Made by a program: the position numbers and the translations under genes
Source of the DNA: Paenibacillus albus
GTDB taxonomy: Bacteria > Bacillota > Bacilli > Paenibacillales > Paenibacillaceae
Reading direction: 5' to 3'
DNA: 64,000 bases
Assembly (NCBI RefSeq): GCF_003952225.1
Contig: NZ_CP034437.1
Location: 2,786,501 to 2,850,500, forward strand
In this document: one piece after another, positions 34,701 through 43,635 of the stretch
How positions within the stretch are numbered: position 1 is the first letter of the stretch
Layout: each line of letters begins with the position of its first letter
The notes under the pieces: generated by a model
What the model was told of the DNA's origin: nothing
Seen by the model: the letters and a program-made list of their open reading frames with translations, nothing else
Database searches by the model: none

Positions 34701-36228
34701 TGATAAATATTTGCATGGGTTTGGCGCACGCATGGAGAATGTCGGGATATTTTATCCGCTGTTCGAACTGAGGAATGTCCGAAAATATGATTTCCCGGTA
34801 GATTCTATCGGCATGGCGATCCTGCTCTTTATATTAGAGGCAATGCTTCACGGCAGCAAAGGTGTCACGATCGATGAATTCACTCATGAATTTCACGGAT
34901 ACATTAATAAGACCTTCCAAAAGAATTACACCTACGCTCAAATGCATGAAGTCATGACGGATTTAATTCACAGCTACATGATGAATAAGGGAGAACCTTT
35001 TGCGTATACATACTGGGATTTCGAACAGTCCGTATATGCGGAGAAAAACTTTTTCCTCCTGATGCACACCGAAATCGAAGTCAGAGAGCGCACATCCAAG
35101 CTGAAATTAACCCAGGAAGCCGTGGAGATGCTGTTTAAAACCAAAGAGATGCTCGGCGAAATCAAGGTATCCATTTCCCAGTTATATCTCCGTCAACAAA
35201 TTGAAAAAGGGGTATGGGACGATGCCTCGCGAACGGTAAAAGAACTGCGCAGTCTGGTGATTGAAGAAGAGGAAAGCATTCTGAAATTAGCTGAAAAAAT
35301 TCAAAAGGATGTCCTTCTCGTCAATCAAGAACAGGAACTAAAAAAACAGCTGGAACGCATAAATGATCAAATCGAAAGAGAACGCCGTGATTTTAAGGAG
35401 TTGCAGGACCTTATTCGAGCAATTAAAAACGAGCACCAAGATAAGATGAGCCTTAAAGAAATCACTGATAAAGAAAAAAATGTGTTTGAGAAAATTGCTT
35501 CCCTACAGCGGGATTTATATGATGTGGATTCCGAGCATGAATCATTATTGTCAGGGAAATTGCAACTCTTGCAGTTAATGAATACGAATTTGGATTCACT
35601 GATTCTCCATATGTTTAATACCAAGCTGAACTTTGAATCTGAAGTTTTGCTGCCACTGTTCAAGCAAATACCGCGCCTTGAAATGATGAATCGGATCCTG
35701 AATCCTCTGCTGCCTTTTCAAGTAAAAAAATCGTTTAATCCGGGAAAAATATTTGATCATCAGGTGCTTAGGGCAAAGTATGAAGCTGAAGAGCAGCAAG
35801 AAGTCTTTGTCATTGACGAGTCTCTTATTCGCGAAGCTGAAGAAAAAGAACGCGCCATGCAGGAAGCACAAGTCGCGATTTATGAGTCCTTTTTGTATTT
35901 TTTACTTAAGCCTCTGTCGGAACAGGAGCAGGTGAGTTTGCTGGAAATCGTGGAAACATGCGGCACCCCTGAGCATATCGAAGAGGGTCATTTGTTTTAC
36001 GAATTCCTGCTCGATCTTCATCAGATGGGAATCATTGAGTTGCACCGCTCGGTTGATCTATATGGACTGATACTCGAGCCCCTTCCAAGAGCTCTGGCAA
36101 AGGTTGTTGATCAACATGATGTCATTCATCAAATTGGTAGTTTTGAAGTGTTTGCCGATGAAAGTCAGCTTGTGTATTTTCCGAACATCCGGCAGATGTC
36201 TAACTTTATTTTGAAGAGGAGTCACTGA
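34693..36228 (+). CDS. jetA: Wadjet JetA, MukF-like kleisin
   Basis: 511 residues. N-terminal winged-helix-like segment (FPLFELRNVRKYDF-type start; the sequence reads IFYPLFELRNV), a long coiled region at residues 190-290 (EQELKKQLERINDQIERERRDFKELQ), and a C-terminal helical domain. This is the layout of the kleisin of MukBEF-like SMC complexes. GTG 34693 follows GGGAGG and overlaps jetD by eight bases. Confidence 0.8.
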   Translation: MLNDKYLHGFGARMENVGIFYPLFELRNVRKYDFPVDSIGMAILLFILEAMLHGSKGVTIDEFTHEFHGYINKTFQKNYTYAQMHEVMTDLIHSYMMNKGEPFAYTYWDFEQSVYAEKNFFLLMHTEIEVRERTSKLKLTQEAVEMLFKTKEMLGEIKVSISQLYLRQQIEKGVWDDASRTVKELRSLVIEEEESILKLAEKIQKDVLLVNQEQELKKQLERINDQIERERRDFKELQDLIRAIKNEHQDKMSLKEITDKEKNVFEKIASLQRDLYDVDSEHESLLSGKLQLLQLMNTNLDSLILHMFNTKLNFESEVLLPLFKQIPRLEMMNRILNPLLPFQVKKSFNPGKIFDHQVLRAKYEAEEQQEVFVIDESLIREAEEKERAMQEAQVAIYESFLYFLLKPLSEQEQVSLLEIVETCGTPEHIEEGHLFYEFLLDLHQMGIIELHRSVDLYGLILEPLPRALAKVVDQHDVIHQIGSFEVFADESQLVYFPNIRQMSNFILKRSH

Positions 36229-36989
36229 TGAACATTACCAGACATAACGGAACCATATCTGACGAAGATTTTCAAAAGGCATTTACTATGTATTCTCAGC
36301 TTCAAAAAAACGGCAAAATCACGAAAGACTATCCTTTGTTTACAGAGTACGCGCGACCTGTTATTCAAATGATGATAGATGAGTTTGCGCAAATTGCCGA
36401 TGCGATTGTGTTTGAAACGGCAGGCACCATCTATATGACGCCGGGATCTGATAATGGTTTTCTCGGCTTATCCAATGAAGAAGCGCGGAAACTGTTCAAA
36501 GCGAAAGATTCCAGAGAATTGTATTTATGCTACTTCACTTTGATTGTGTTGCTGGCAAATTTTTATAATAGCGATTATCAATCGGATGCGGGTCGCACCT
36601 TTTTACTTGTCAGCCAGCTTGCTGAATTCGTGAGCGCCTATATGGCAGATATTCAAAAGCTTTCGGATGAGGAGCTTGATACGAAAATCAGCGAGGACGG
36701 CATTCAATACCGAGAAATTGCAAAATATTGGTTCGATAAAATGAATTTCGACCCGACAATTACGGAATTAAAACGCGGAAGCAACAATCACATCAGTTTT
36801 CTGCTCAAGCAGCCGCTAGCTGCGCTGGAAAAAGAAGAGTTAATTGCCGTGACCGATGATCAATCCATCATCCGGTTGCTACCTAAAATAAAACATTTGA
36901 TTGAAGGCTCTTATTTTGATATGCGCAGAAAAGAAAAATTGCTGCATATGCTAAGCCGACCCCTGGAGGACGAGAATGCCTCACATTAA
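36228..36989 (+). CDS. jetB: Wadjet JetB, MukE-like subunit
   Basis: 253 residues of mainly helical sequence (FTMYSQLQKNGKITKDYPLFTEYARPVIQMM) with a C-terminal winged-helix-like part. It is identified by size and by lying between jetA (overlap ATGA) and jetC (14-base overlap) rather than by a strong motif. It should bridge the kleisin and the SMC heads. Confidence 0.75.
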   Translation: MNITRHNGTISDEDFQKAFTMYSQLQKNGKITKDYPLFTEYARPVIQMMIDEFAQIADAIVFETAGTIYMTPGSDNGFLGLSNEEARKLFKAKDSRELYLCYFTLIVLLANFYNSDYQSDAGRTFLLVSQLAEFVSAYMADIQKLSDEELDTKISEDGIQYREIAKYWFDKMNFDPTITELKRGSNNHISFLLKQPLAALEKEELIAVTDDQSIIRLLPKIKHLIEGSYFDMRRKEKLLHMLSRPLEDENASH

Positions 36990-39900
36990 CCGAATCCGCA
37001 TCGCAAATGTACGTTATGACAAAGGAACGCGGCTGATATCGGATCTTATTTTTGATCCGGAAGACGATAATACCATCATTATTATGCCAAACGGCGAAGG
37101 AAAAACGACCATTATTCAACTGGTCATTCAATCCGTTTTGCCTAACGCTCAAATCCAAGGAAGAAAGCTGCATGAAACCTTAATCCCTGGGAGCACAGGT
37201 CATGTGGTGGTTGAGTGGACCATGGATGGTGATGAGGAGCGGTATGTAAGCACAGGATTTTGTTTTAATTATGATACGAAAAGAAATTTCTCTTATTTTA
37301 ATTACGTATTTGATTACATGCCGATCGCATCGCTATTTGATGACGATCCATTAAATGCTCGCGCCCTATCGATAAATACATTGCCGCTTGTCGTGCAGAA
37401 CCGTCCGATCGGTTTTCAAGAAATGAAAGACTGGTTGCATGAAAATAATATTCAGGTTTTTATCACGGTCGAACGTTATAAAGACAAAATCAGAGAGTAC
37501 CGTATCGTGCCGGAAGAATGGGAAAGTATTGCGGCGATGAACAACGATGAAGCCGGTGCGAGCGGTGTATTTGAAAAAGCAAAATCAACTAAAAATTTGC
37601 TTGAAAATATGCTGATTCCGGAAATCGAGCGCATGATTTACAATACAGACGAGAAATTAAACAAAATCGTCAATATCTTTGATAAGCATCAAGAAATTTT
37701 GCTCAATTTGCCTATTCAAAAGAAGAATATTAAGGATTTTGGTATCTTCACATCCGAAGCGGATCTTGTACTTCAAGAGCTTAGCAAATATGGTGAGGAA
37801 AAAGCGAAGCTTTCCCATATTATCGATGCCTACCGGCGGTTATACAAGCTCTTCGAGCAATTGGTTACAGAGAAAACAGAATTGAAAAATGCTATTACTG
37901 CGGAGTTGGGAGAGCTGAAATTAGCGCTTGATGAATTGAAATGGAAAACGGACAGCTATCCTGTTTTTATCCAGCAACAAAAGGTGGAAGAAAAAAAACG
38001 ATTAGTAGCATTAGAAAATAGCCAGCTGGTAAAAGAAACGCAAGTGCTTGAGGGGATTAAAAACAGCATATCGGTGCTAAAATCCTATGTATCGCTGAAA
38101 TTTTTGAAAATTCAAGACATTGAAATCCGAGCGTTAAACGAAAAAATTCGCATGCTGGATCAAGAAGAACCGGAACTAAAAGCGAACTATGAAACAGCGC
38201 TAGGCTTATTTCAATCAGCATGGACGTATCATCACCAGGCTGTCGCAGAGCAAATGAGCTACAATACTGCCTCCATTAGCCGCATGGAGCGAAGCGTTGG
38301 TGAAATAAAACAAGGCTTGCAAATAAATCAACAGGACAAGGAAGCCCTCCTGCAGCAGATAAGCAGCATAAAAACTTGGCTTGATGAAACGGCAAACCAA
38401 AAAAAAATGTTGAGTGAAACTGCTGGTTTCGAAGCAGCCGAACAACCACTTGTTGCGATGGAAAGTATCAATTATTTCGAAGGGCAGTGTAAAGCTCGCC
38501 TGGACGAAACCAAAGCAACAAAAGCACAGGCGCAAACCGATTATCATGCTCTGCTTGAGCGCATCCATTTGGAGAAGGAAGAACAGCTACGCGACATCTT
38601 GGTGCAGGAAAAAGCAGATTTCGAGCAAGCTTTACTAGGTTATGAAGTGTCAGCGGAGCGACTCGCCAATGAACTTCAGCGTGAGCAGCGGGAACAAAAT
38701 GACAAAGCTGGACGGATCACCGATCAGGTGCGCAGCAAGCATAGAAGAATAATGGAAATTGTGCATAAGCAGCATAAACAGGAATCGGAAGCAGCAAGAG
38801 GAGAAGTAAAAACAACGATTGAACTAGAAAGAAAGCAAAAAGAGCAGCAGGTTTCATTCGTAACCACTCAATTAAATGAGAATATGGAAGCTTACCGCTT
38901 CCAAAGAGACGCTTGGATATCGGAAGGAAATGAATGTAGGCAGCAGTCTCAATTAAAAAAAGCAGAATATGAAGATGCACGTTCCTTTTTAAACAAACAA
39001 ACTGCGAGGCTCAAAGGGCTAGAAGATATGGCTGTAGACACAGCTGATCTTTATGCCAATTTAGAACAGATCTATCGGCAGTTCGGCGGAGAGATCTCGC
39101 AAAAAGAGCAGCAGCGGATCGCATTGCAGCGTGAACTGCATTACATGCAAGAGAATCTTAAACGGCTAGAAAAAGATTATTTTGTGCCGCATCCCGATTT
39201 GATCACAATAAAACATCACTTAAACGATCATGGACTGCGCGACGCGGTGCTCGGGAGTGAGTGGTTGGCGAAATTGGATGCGAGTGATGCGGAAAAAGAG
39301 TTGCTCTTGAACCAGTTCAGTTTGCTCCCATTTTCGATTCTTGTGCCTGACGATGAGCTCGAAGTTGCCGAAATTGCACTTTCAGAATTAAACGAATGGA
39401 TTAGTGAAATTCCCATTTTGCTGATGGCAAGTTCAACTTTGAGCAAGAAAGGAGAAGCAAATAGCGTATATGGCGTAAATACGATTCAACCTGGCTTGTT
39501 TGTGTTCCAAGGTACAAAAGTTGAGGTGTTTATCTCTCCTGATTTTATCAGGCAGATGCGGGCTGATCTTGTTGTCCGGAATGAGAACACAGCAAAGGAA
39601 GAAGAAAAAGTGTCTTCGAGTATCCGCAAACTAAGTGAGCAGCTACATGCTATTAAGTTATTTGCGGACCAGTTTCCTGAACACGAAGTGCTGAATAACG
39701 AAGAAAAAGCGTCCAAGCTTCCGGCATTAATCCAGAGCCTAGATGAGAAGGATGCTTCGCTATCGGAAAAAGCGCAGTTATTAGAACGGCAGATGAAAGA
39801 GTCGCAGCAGGCATGTGCTGCAGAAGTCAATGCCTTGCAGGAGCAGTTTCTGGAGTTCGAAAAGGATAGTGCGGAACAGCTGACAGCTAAGCTTCAAAGT

Positions 39901-42069
39901 ATGGATGAGAAGCTGTCCGTTGAGACAAATAGGATCCACAGTAGGCAGGAAAAGCGCTTTCGTGTTCTGACGGAAGTGTTGTCCGGCATCGTGGCGCAGA
40001 AGACGCTCGCAAGTGACGCTGAAAAGCGCATGCTTGCCGAGAAGTTGGAAAATACAAAGGCGCAAATCATAGAGCAAAGCAAGGCAGCACTCGAACAAAT
40101 TGAACTGGCATTGCAGCAAAAGAAATCGCAGGTTTCTGCTGCGTTTAGTGAGAAGGACAAGGAGCTTGAACGATGTATAGACGAGCTTTCCCAAAATATT
40201 CGCGATAATCAAAACATCATGGAGAAGCTCAACAGTTACATTCCTAGGTTTCTCTCATGGGAGCAGAAGAAAAATGAACTATTAGCTGCAGAGCAATCGT
40301 CCTTGCAACTCGGTACTCTGATCACTAGTCTCCAAGAAAAAAAAGAAAAATTGGAAAAGAGCAGTGTGGTACTACAAGTTGAAAATTCCAAACTCACACA
40401 GAATGCAGAGCACTATATAAAGGATTATCAAGAGTTCCAGCTATCCACGGTGCTATTCGCAGAACCTGATGAAACGCTTTCCTATGATGTGCAAAAAGAT
40501 GTGCTGAAGTTGGCAAAATCAGCTCTTTCACTTAAACAACAGGATCGGGAAGCTTTGCAAGGGCATCTGGATAAAACTAATCAATTGCGTGCGACCTATG
40601 TCGAACAGATTGTTAATAACGGTTTGCAGCGTAAGTGGATTGATGAGCATTACGAGGATGAGAACAGCATTTCACCGGTTGATATTACAAAAGCTCAGCA
40701 GCAACTAGCTGCTCAAGAATCGGTTTGGCAACAGCAGCAAGATCGGCAAAGGGAAGCCTTAACAGCGCTGCGAATTGCTGAAGAGTCGTTGGCTGCAGAA
40801 GAAAGAACGTATAGGAACCAATATAGCAAAGGAATTTTTGGCGGATATGATATCGCAGGCAGTGAAGCTCAATTCGATAGGTTTAAATCCAGCTTGTTGA
40901 AAGCTTTGCAGACGGAAAAGCTGCAGGAAGCGAAATTGGAAGAGTATCAATCGGACATCAATGCGTTGAGCGATGCGACCAAACGGATGGTAAGAAATGA
41001 AGTCATTTCCCTATCCTATTATAGTGCAGAGTCTATGCCACTTGAAACGTGGTTAGCGATGAACATTTCGCCGTTGGATGCTGCACTGAACTGGGCTGAA
41101 GAAATCGGGGAAGCCAAAAAAACGTTGGATGCCAGCAAGAGAGTGGTGTATGGCGCTTATAAGAAATTTCAAGAACGGCTCCTGGCTACCGAGAACCAAA
41201 TGGTCATTGATTTTGTCAGAAGTTTTGAGCGGAATTTATCACAAGAAGAGACCACTATGTTCAGCTATGGTTTTATGTCCGCACATTTCCAAAAAATCAA
41301 TGCCGCAATTGAAGCCAAACAGAAACAATTAGTGCTTGATTTAGAACAATCCAACAAAACGAAGGAACAAATTGTAGAGTATTGTTTTTCACGGGCTTCT
41401 GACGTGTACAAAAACATTAAAGAAATGTCAAAAAACTCGAAAATCCATTTGTATGGCAGAGATGTGGAAATGGTGGTCATTGATTGGAAGATCGAGGAAG
41501 ATGCAAAAGAAGAAATTCGCACGTATTTGGATGAAGTGATTGAGGTTCTAAAAACAAAAAGCGAAGGTGAGGAAAGACGGAGATATACAAAAGAAAGTTT
41601 AAGTACCAGAAATTTGGTGAATAAAATAGCCCCGCTCAACGGCTGCAGCATCACGGTGTTCAAACCGAGGAAGGAAGGCATCGTGGCATCTAAAGGGGAG
41701 GATTACCAATTGTGGGATGTGGTTCATAAGTGGTCAGGCGGAGAAAAATATGCCGTTTATATGACCATGTTCATGATTATCGTCAATCATGTGCGCAAAC
41801 AGGCGGAAGGTCGTTTTAATGTTCACAAAACGATTGTCGCGGATAATCCATTCGGTAAAGCGTCCTCAGGTCATATCTTGAAACCGATTTTCGAAATCGC
41901 GAAAAAAAATCGGGTCAAACTCATTTGTTTTACTGCGCATCGAGCCGAGGAAATTCTGCGAAATTTCCCTACTTGCTACAGCTTGAAAGGAAGAAGCTTG
42001 TACGGGACAGATGTCATGGTCGCCTCGAAGCTGGAAGCCGGGTTTGTGAAAAATAAAAAGGAGCCTTAA
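36976..42069 (+). CDS. jetC: Wadjet JetC, giant SMC-like ATPase
   Basis: 1697 residues. Walker A is IIMPNGEGKTT with Lys43. Very long coiled coils occupy about residues 250-750 and 830-1400, with a hinge-like globular segment near 740-840 (DHGLRDAVLGSEWL). Near the C terminus are the ABC signature KWSGGEKYAVYMTMF (residue about 1590) and a Walker B region KTIVADNPFGKASSG. JetC is the MukB-like motor that extrudes DNA loops so that JetD can cut circular plasmids. The length exceeds type I JetC, and with the gene order D-A-B-C this points to a type II or III Wadjet. Confidence 0.88.
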   Translation: MPHINRIRIANVRYDKGTRLISDLIFDPEDDNTIIIMPNGEGKTTIIQLVIQSVLPNAQIQGRKLHETLIPGSTGHVVVEWTMDGDEERYVSTGFCFNYDTKRNFSYFNYVFDYMPIASLFDDDPLNARALSINTLPLVVQNRPIGFQEMKDWLHENNIQVFITVERYKDKIREYRIVPEEWESIAAMNNDEAGASGVFEKAKSTKNLLENMLIPEIERMIYNTDEKLNKIVNIFDKHQEILLNLPIQKKNIKDFGIFTSEADLVLQELSKYGEEKAKLSHIIDAYRRLYKLFEQLVTEKTELKNAITAELGELKLALDELKWKTDSYPVFIQQQKVEEKKRLVALENSQLVKETQVLEGIKNSISVLKSYVSLKFLKIQDIEIRALNEKIRMLDQEEPELKANYETALGLFQSAWTYHHQAVAEQMSYNTASISRMERSVGEIKQGLQINQQDKEALLQQISSIKTWLDETANQKKMLSETAGFEAAEQPLVAMESINYFEGQCKARLDETKATKAQAQTDYHALLERIHLEKEEQLRDILVQEKADFEQALLGYEVSAERLANELQREQREQNDKAGRITDQVRSKHRRIMEIVHKQHKQESEAARGEVKTTIELERKQKEQQVSFVTTQLNENMEAYRFQRDAWISEGNECRQQSQLKKAEYEDARSFLNKQTARLKGLEDMAVDTADLYANLEQIYRQFGGEISQKEQQRIALQRELHYMQENLKRLEKDYFVPHPDLITIKHHLNDHGLRDAVLGSEWLAKLDASDAEKELLLNQFSLLPFSILVPDDELEVAEIALSELNEWISEIPILLMASSTLSKKGEANSVYGVNTIQPGLFVFQGTKVEVFISPDFIRQMRADLVVRNENTAKEEEKVSSSIRKLSEQLHAIKLFADQFPEHEVLNNEEKASKLPALIQSLDEKDASLSEKAQLLERQMKESQQACAAEVNALQEQFLEFEKDSAEQLTAKLQSMDEKLSVETNRIHSRQEKRFRVLTEVLSGIVAQKTLASDAEKRMLAEKLENTKAQIIEQSKAALEQIELALQQKKSQVSAAFSEKDKELERCIDELSQNIRDNQNIMEKLNSYIPRFLSWEQKKNELLAAEQSSLQLGTLITSLQEKKEKLEKSSVVLQVENSKLTQNAEHYIKDYQEFQLSTVLFAEPDETLSYDVQKDVLKLAKSALSLKQQDREALQGHLDKTNQLRATYVEQIVNNGLQRKWIDEHYEDENSISPVDITKAQQQLAAQESVWQQQQDRQREALTALRIAEESLAAEERTYRNQYSKGIFGGYDIAGSEAQFDRFKSSLLKALQTEKLQEAKLEEYQSDINALSDATKRMVRNEVISLSYYSAESMPLETWLAMNISPLDAALNWAEEIGEAKKTLDASKRVVYGAYKKFQERLLATENQMVIDFVRSFERNLSQEETTMFSYGFMSAHFQKINAAIEAKQKQLVLDLEQSNKTKEQIVEYCFSRASDVYKNIKEMSKNSKIHLYGRDVEMVVIDWKIEEDAKEEIRTYLDEVIEVLKTKSEGEERRRYTKESLSTRNLVNKIAPLNGCSITVFKPRKEGIVASKGEDYQLWDVVHKWSGGEKYAVYMTMFMIIVNHVRKQAEGRFNVHKTIVADNPFGKASSGHILKPIFEIAKKNRVKLICFTAHRAEEILRNFPTCYSLKGRSLYGTDVMVASKLEAGFVKNKKEP

Positions 42070-42300
42070 TGGGCTTTGCGGATCTAAAAAGAATCCGAGT
42101 TCCATATATAGCAGTTCAAATCTTAAACCCAACAATAGCTGGAGTCTCATAAAGCCATGCCTTCGTATAACACTGAGGAAAAAGAAGCCCATCGCTAGGC
42201 GGTCTCGCGCTTAATTTATAGTTCATTACCTGTTTGGTCTACGAGCAAACGAGTTAATTTCTCATCGTCAGTGACCGCCATCCGGGTATTGCCTTTCTTC

Positions 42301-42381
42301 GATTTCAAGGCGCTCCGCAAGCCAAGGCTCGATCTCTTTAACTGCTTTGAACATTTTTTCGATTTTGCCGTCAATCAGCAC
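42301..42381 (-). pseudogene. 81-bp duplicated 3' fragment of the 21162-21548 gene
   Basis: About 90% identical to 21177-21257 (shared stretches such as GCTCCGCAAGCCA and GGCTCGATCTCTTTAAC) and in the same orientation relative to the element. It encodes the same C-terminal peptide (FKAVKEIEPWLAERL). The remaining 42070-42480 stretch between jetC and the CPBP gene has no gene I can support. Confidence 0.8.
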
Positions 42382-42497
42382 GGGCTCCTGCTTTGGTAGG
42401 GGCTTTTCATTTTTATATTGAAGTAACTATCCACGTAACTAGGATATTTTACCCATGACCTTCATATATTGTAGGAATTGGACAAGGAGGGGTTCAT

Positions 42498-43280
42498 TTG
42501 GAAGCCGCATCAATAAAACAGCCATTTAATTGGCGCGCCTTAGGGTACCTAATTTTATTTATGGTTTCTTTTATTTTTGGGCTTCAACTTGTAAACAACG
42601 CATTTAATTTGAAAATTCCCGAAAATGACATTCCGGGCATGGCAGAAAATCTGTTAGTTAGTGTGCTTTTGCTGTTTTTTAGTAAAGACATCAGGGCGCA
42701 ATTTATGATTCATTTGCATAAAAGAAATATTGTTATAGGCATGAGCCTTGGGATTTGTTTTGGGTTGCTCGACTTAGTCCTGTCATATGGTTATCAGTTC
42801 GCCCCTTACATTTTCGGTCATGCACCTATTCCTGTTGGCAGCCACCAAGTGACCTATGATGATACAATTACAAGGACAGGTTTGCTGTTGTCAGTTGGTA
42901 TACCGGCAATCTATGAAGAAATTTTGGCGCGGTTTTTGCCATATGCAGGACTGTTCGTGTATTTAAAACGGCGCATTGAAAATGTAAATAACAAGAGTAA
43001 GATCATAAACAGATTTGAAAAGAACCTCTATCAAAAGCTCTTCATTGAAGATAACAAACGGTACAAATGGATGTGGCTGTTTGTGACCGCCTTCCTATTT
43101 TCAGCTGCACACGGGTTATCACTAATCTCCTTACCGCTTTATTTCTTCTCCGGCATCTTTTGCGGCTTCCTTTTCCTCCGCTACGGATATTTATCCGCCG
43201 TAATGGCACATTTGACGTTTAACGTGCTTTCGAGTCCGGCTCAGGACTATTTCATAAAAATCATTCACCAATTGACTTAG
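42498..43280 (+). CDS. CPBP-family intramembrane protease (Abi-type)
   Basis: 260 residues with about seven TM helices. CPBP motifs are the EExxxR-type YEEILARFLPY near residue 140, the histidine segment FSAAHGLSL near residue 201, and the last motif AHLTFN near residue 243. Such proteases act in prenyl-protein-type cleavage, bacteriocin immunity or signalling. TTG 42498 follows AAGGAGGGG. Its place between Wadjet and the transposition genes gives no firm role. Confidence 0.82.
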   Translation: MEAASIKQPFNWRALGYLILFMVSFIFGLQLVNNAFNLKIPENDIPGMAENLLVSVLLLFFSKDIRAQFMIHLHKRNIVIGMSLGICFGLLDLVLSYGYQFAPYIFGHAPIPVGSHQVTYDDTITRTGLLLSVGIPAIYEEILARFLPYAGLFVYLKRRIENVNNKSKIINRFEKNLYQKLFIEDNKRYKWMWLFVTAFLFSAAHGLSLISLPLYFFSGIFCGFLFLRYGYLSAVMAHLTFNVLSSPAQDYFIKIIHQLT

Positions 43281-43310
43281 ATATGGTGAAGTTAAAAATG
43301 CAAAATAAAA

Positions 43311-43338
43311 GACCTCTTTCATCAAAGGTCTTTTTTTA
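43311..43338 (+). terminator. Terminator after the CPBP gene
   Basis: AGACCT at 43311 pairs with AGGTCT at 43327, followed by Ts. On the opposite strand just after it (43345-43430), a fragment reads like LWLFDLKTELEADELGHTW, a possible gene remnant that I cannot assign. Confidence 0.7.
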
Positions 43339-43555
43339 TATAACCACGTATGCCCAAGCTCATCCGCTTCAAGCTCCGTCTTCAAATCAAACAACCACAG
43401 CTCTGTGTTTTGCTCGGGAATCGTAATTAACTTTTAAATGAGCCTTAAGAATAGATCCGGTCGTAAACGAATACCCCGGACCTCTTTTTCATGACATGTT
43501 CTGGAAGATAATGATTTATGAGAAAGTATCCAACCATTGTAGGGAGGAGTATTCA

Positions 43556-43566
43556 ACGTAAGTATA
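43556..43566 (+). promoter_or_regulatory. ACGTAAGTATA element upstream of the first tniQ
   Basis: ACGTAAGTATA follows GGGAGGAGTATTCA. The same 11 bases in a similar context occur upstream of tnsB at 46433-46443, suggesting a shared control site. Confidence 0.4.
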
Positions 43567-43635
43567 CAGATGTTTCATATATTTTCACCTCTTGCATAAA
43601 TTAATTGAAAAATATATGTCTATGAGGTGGATCAC

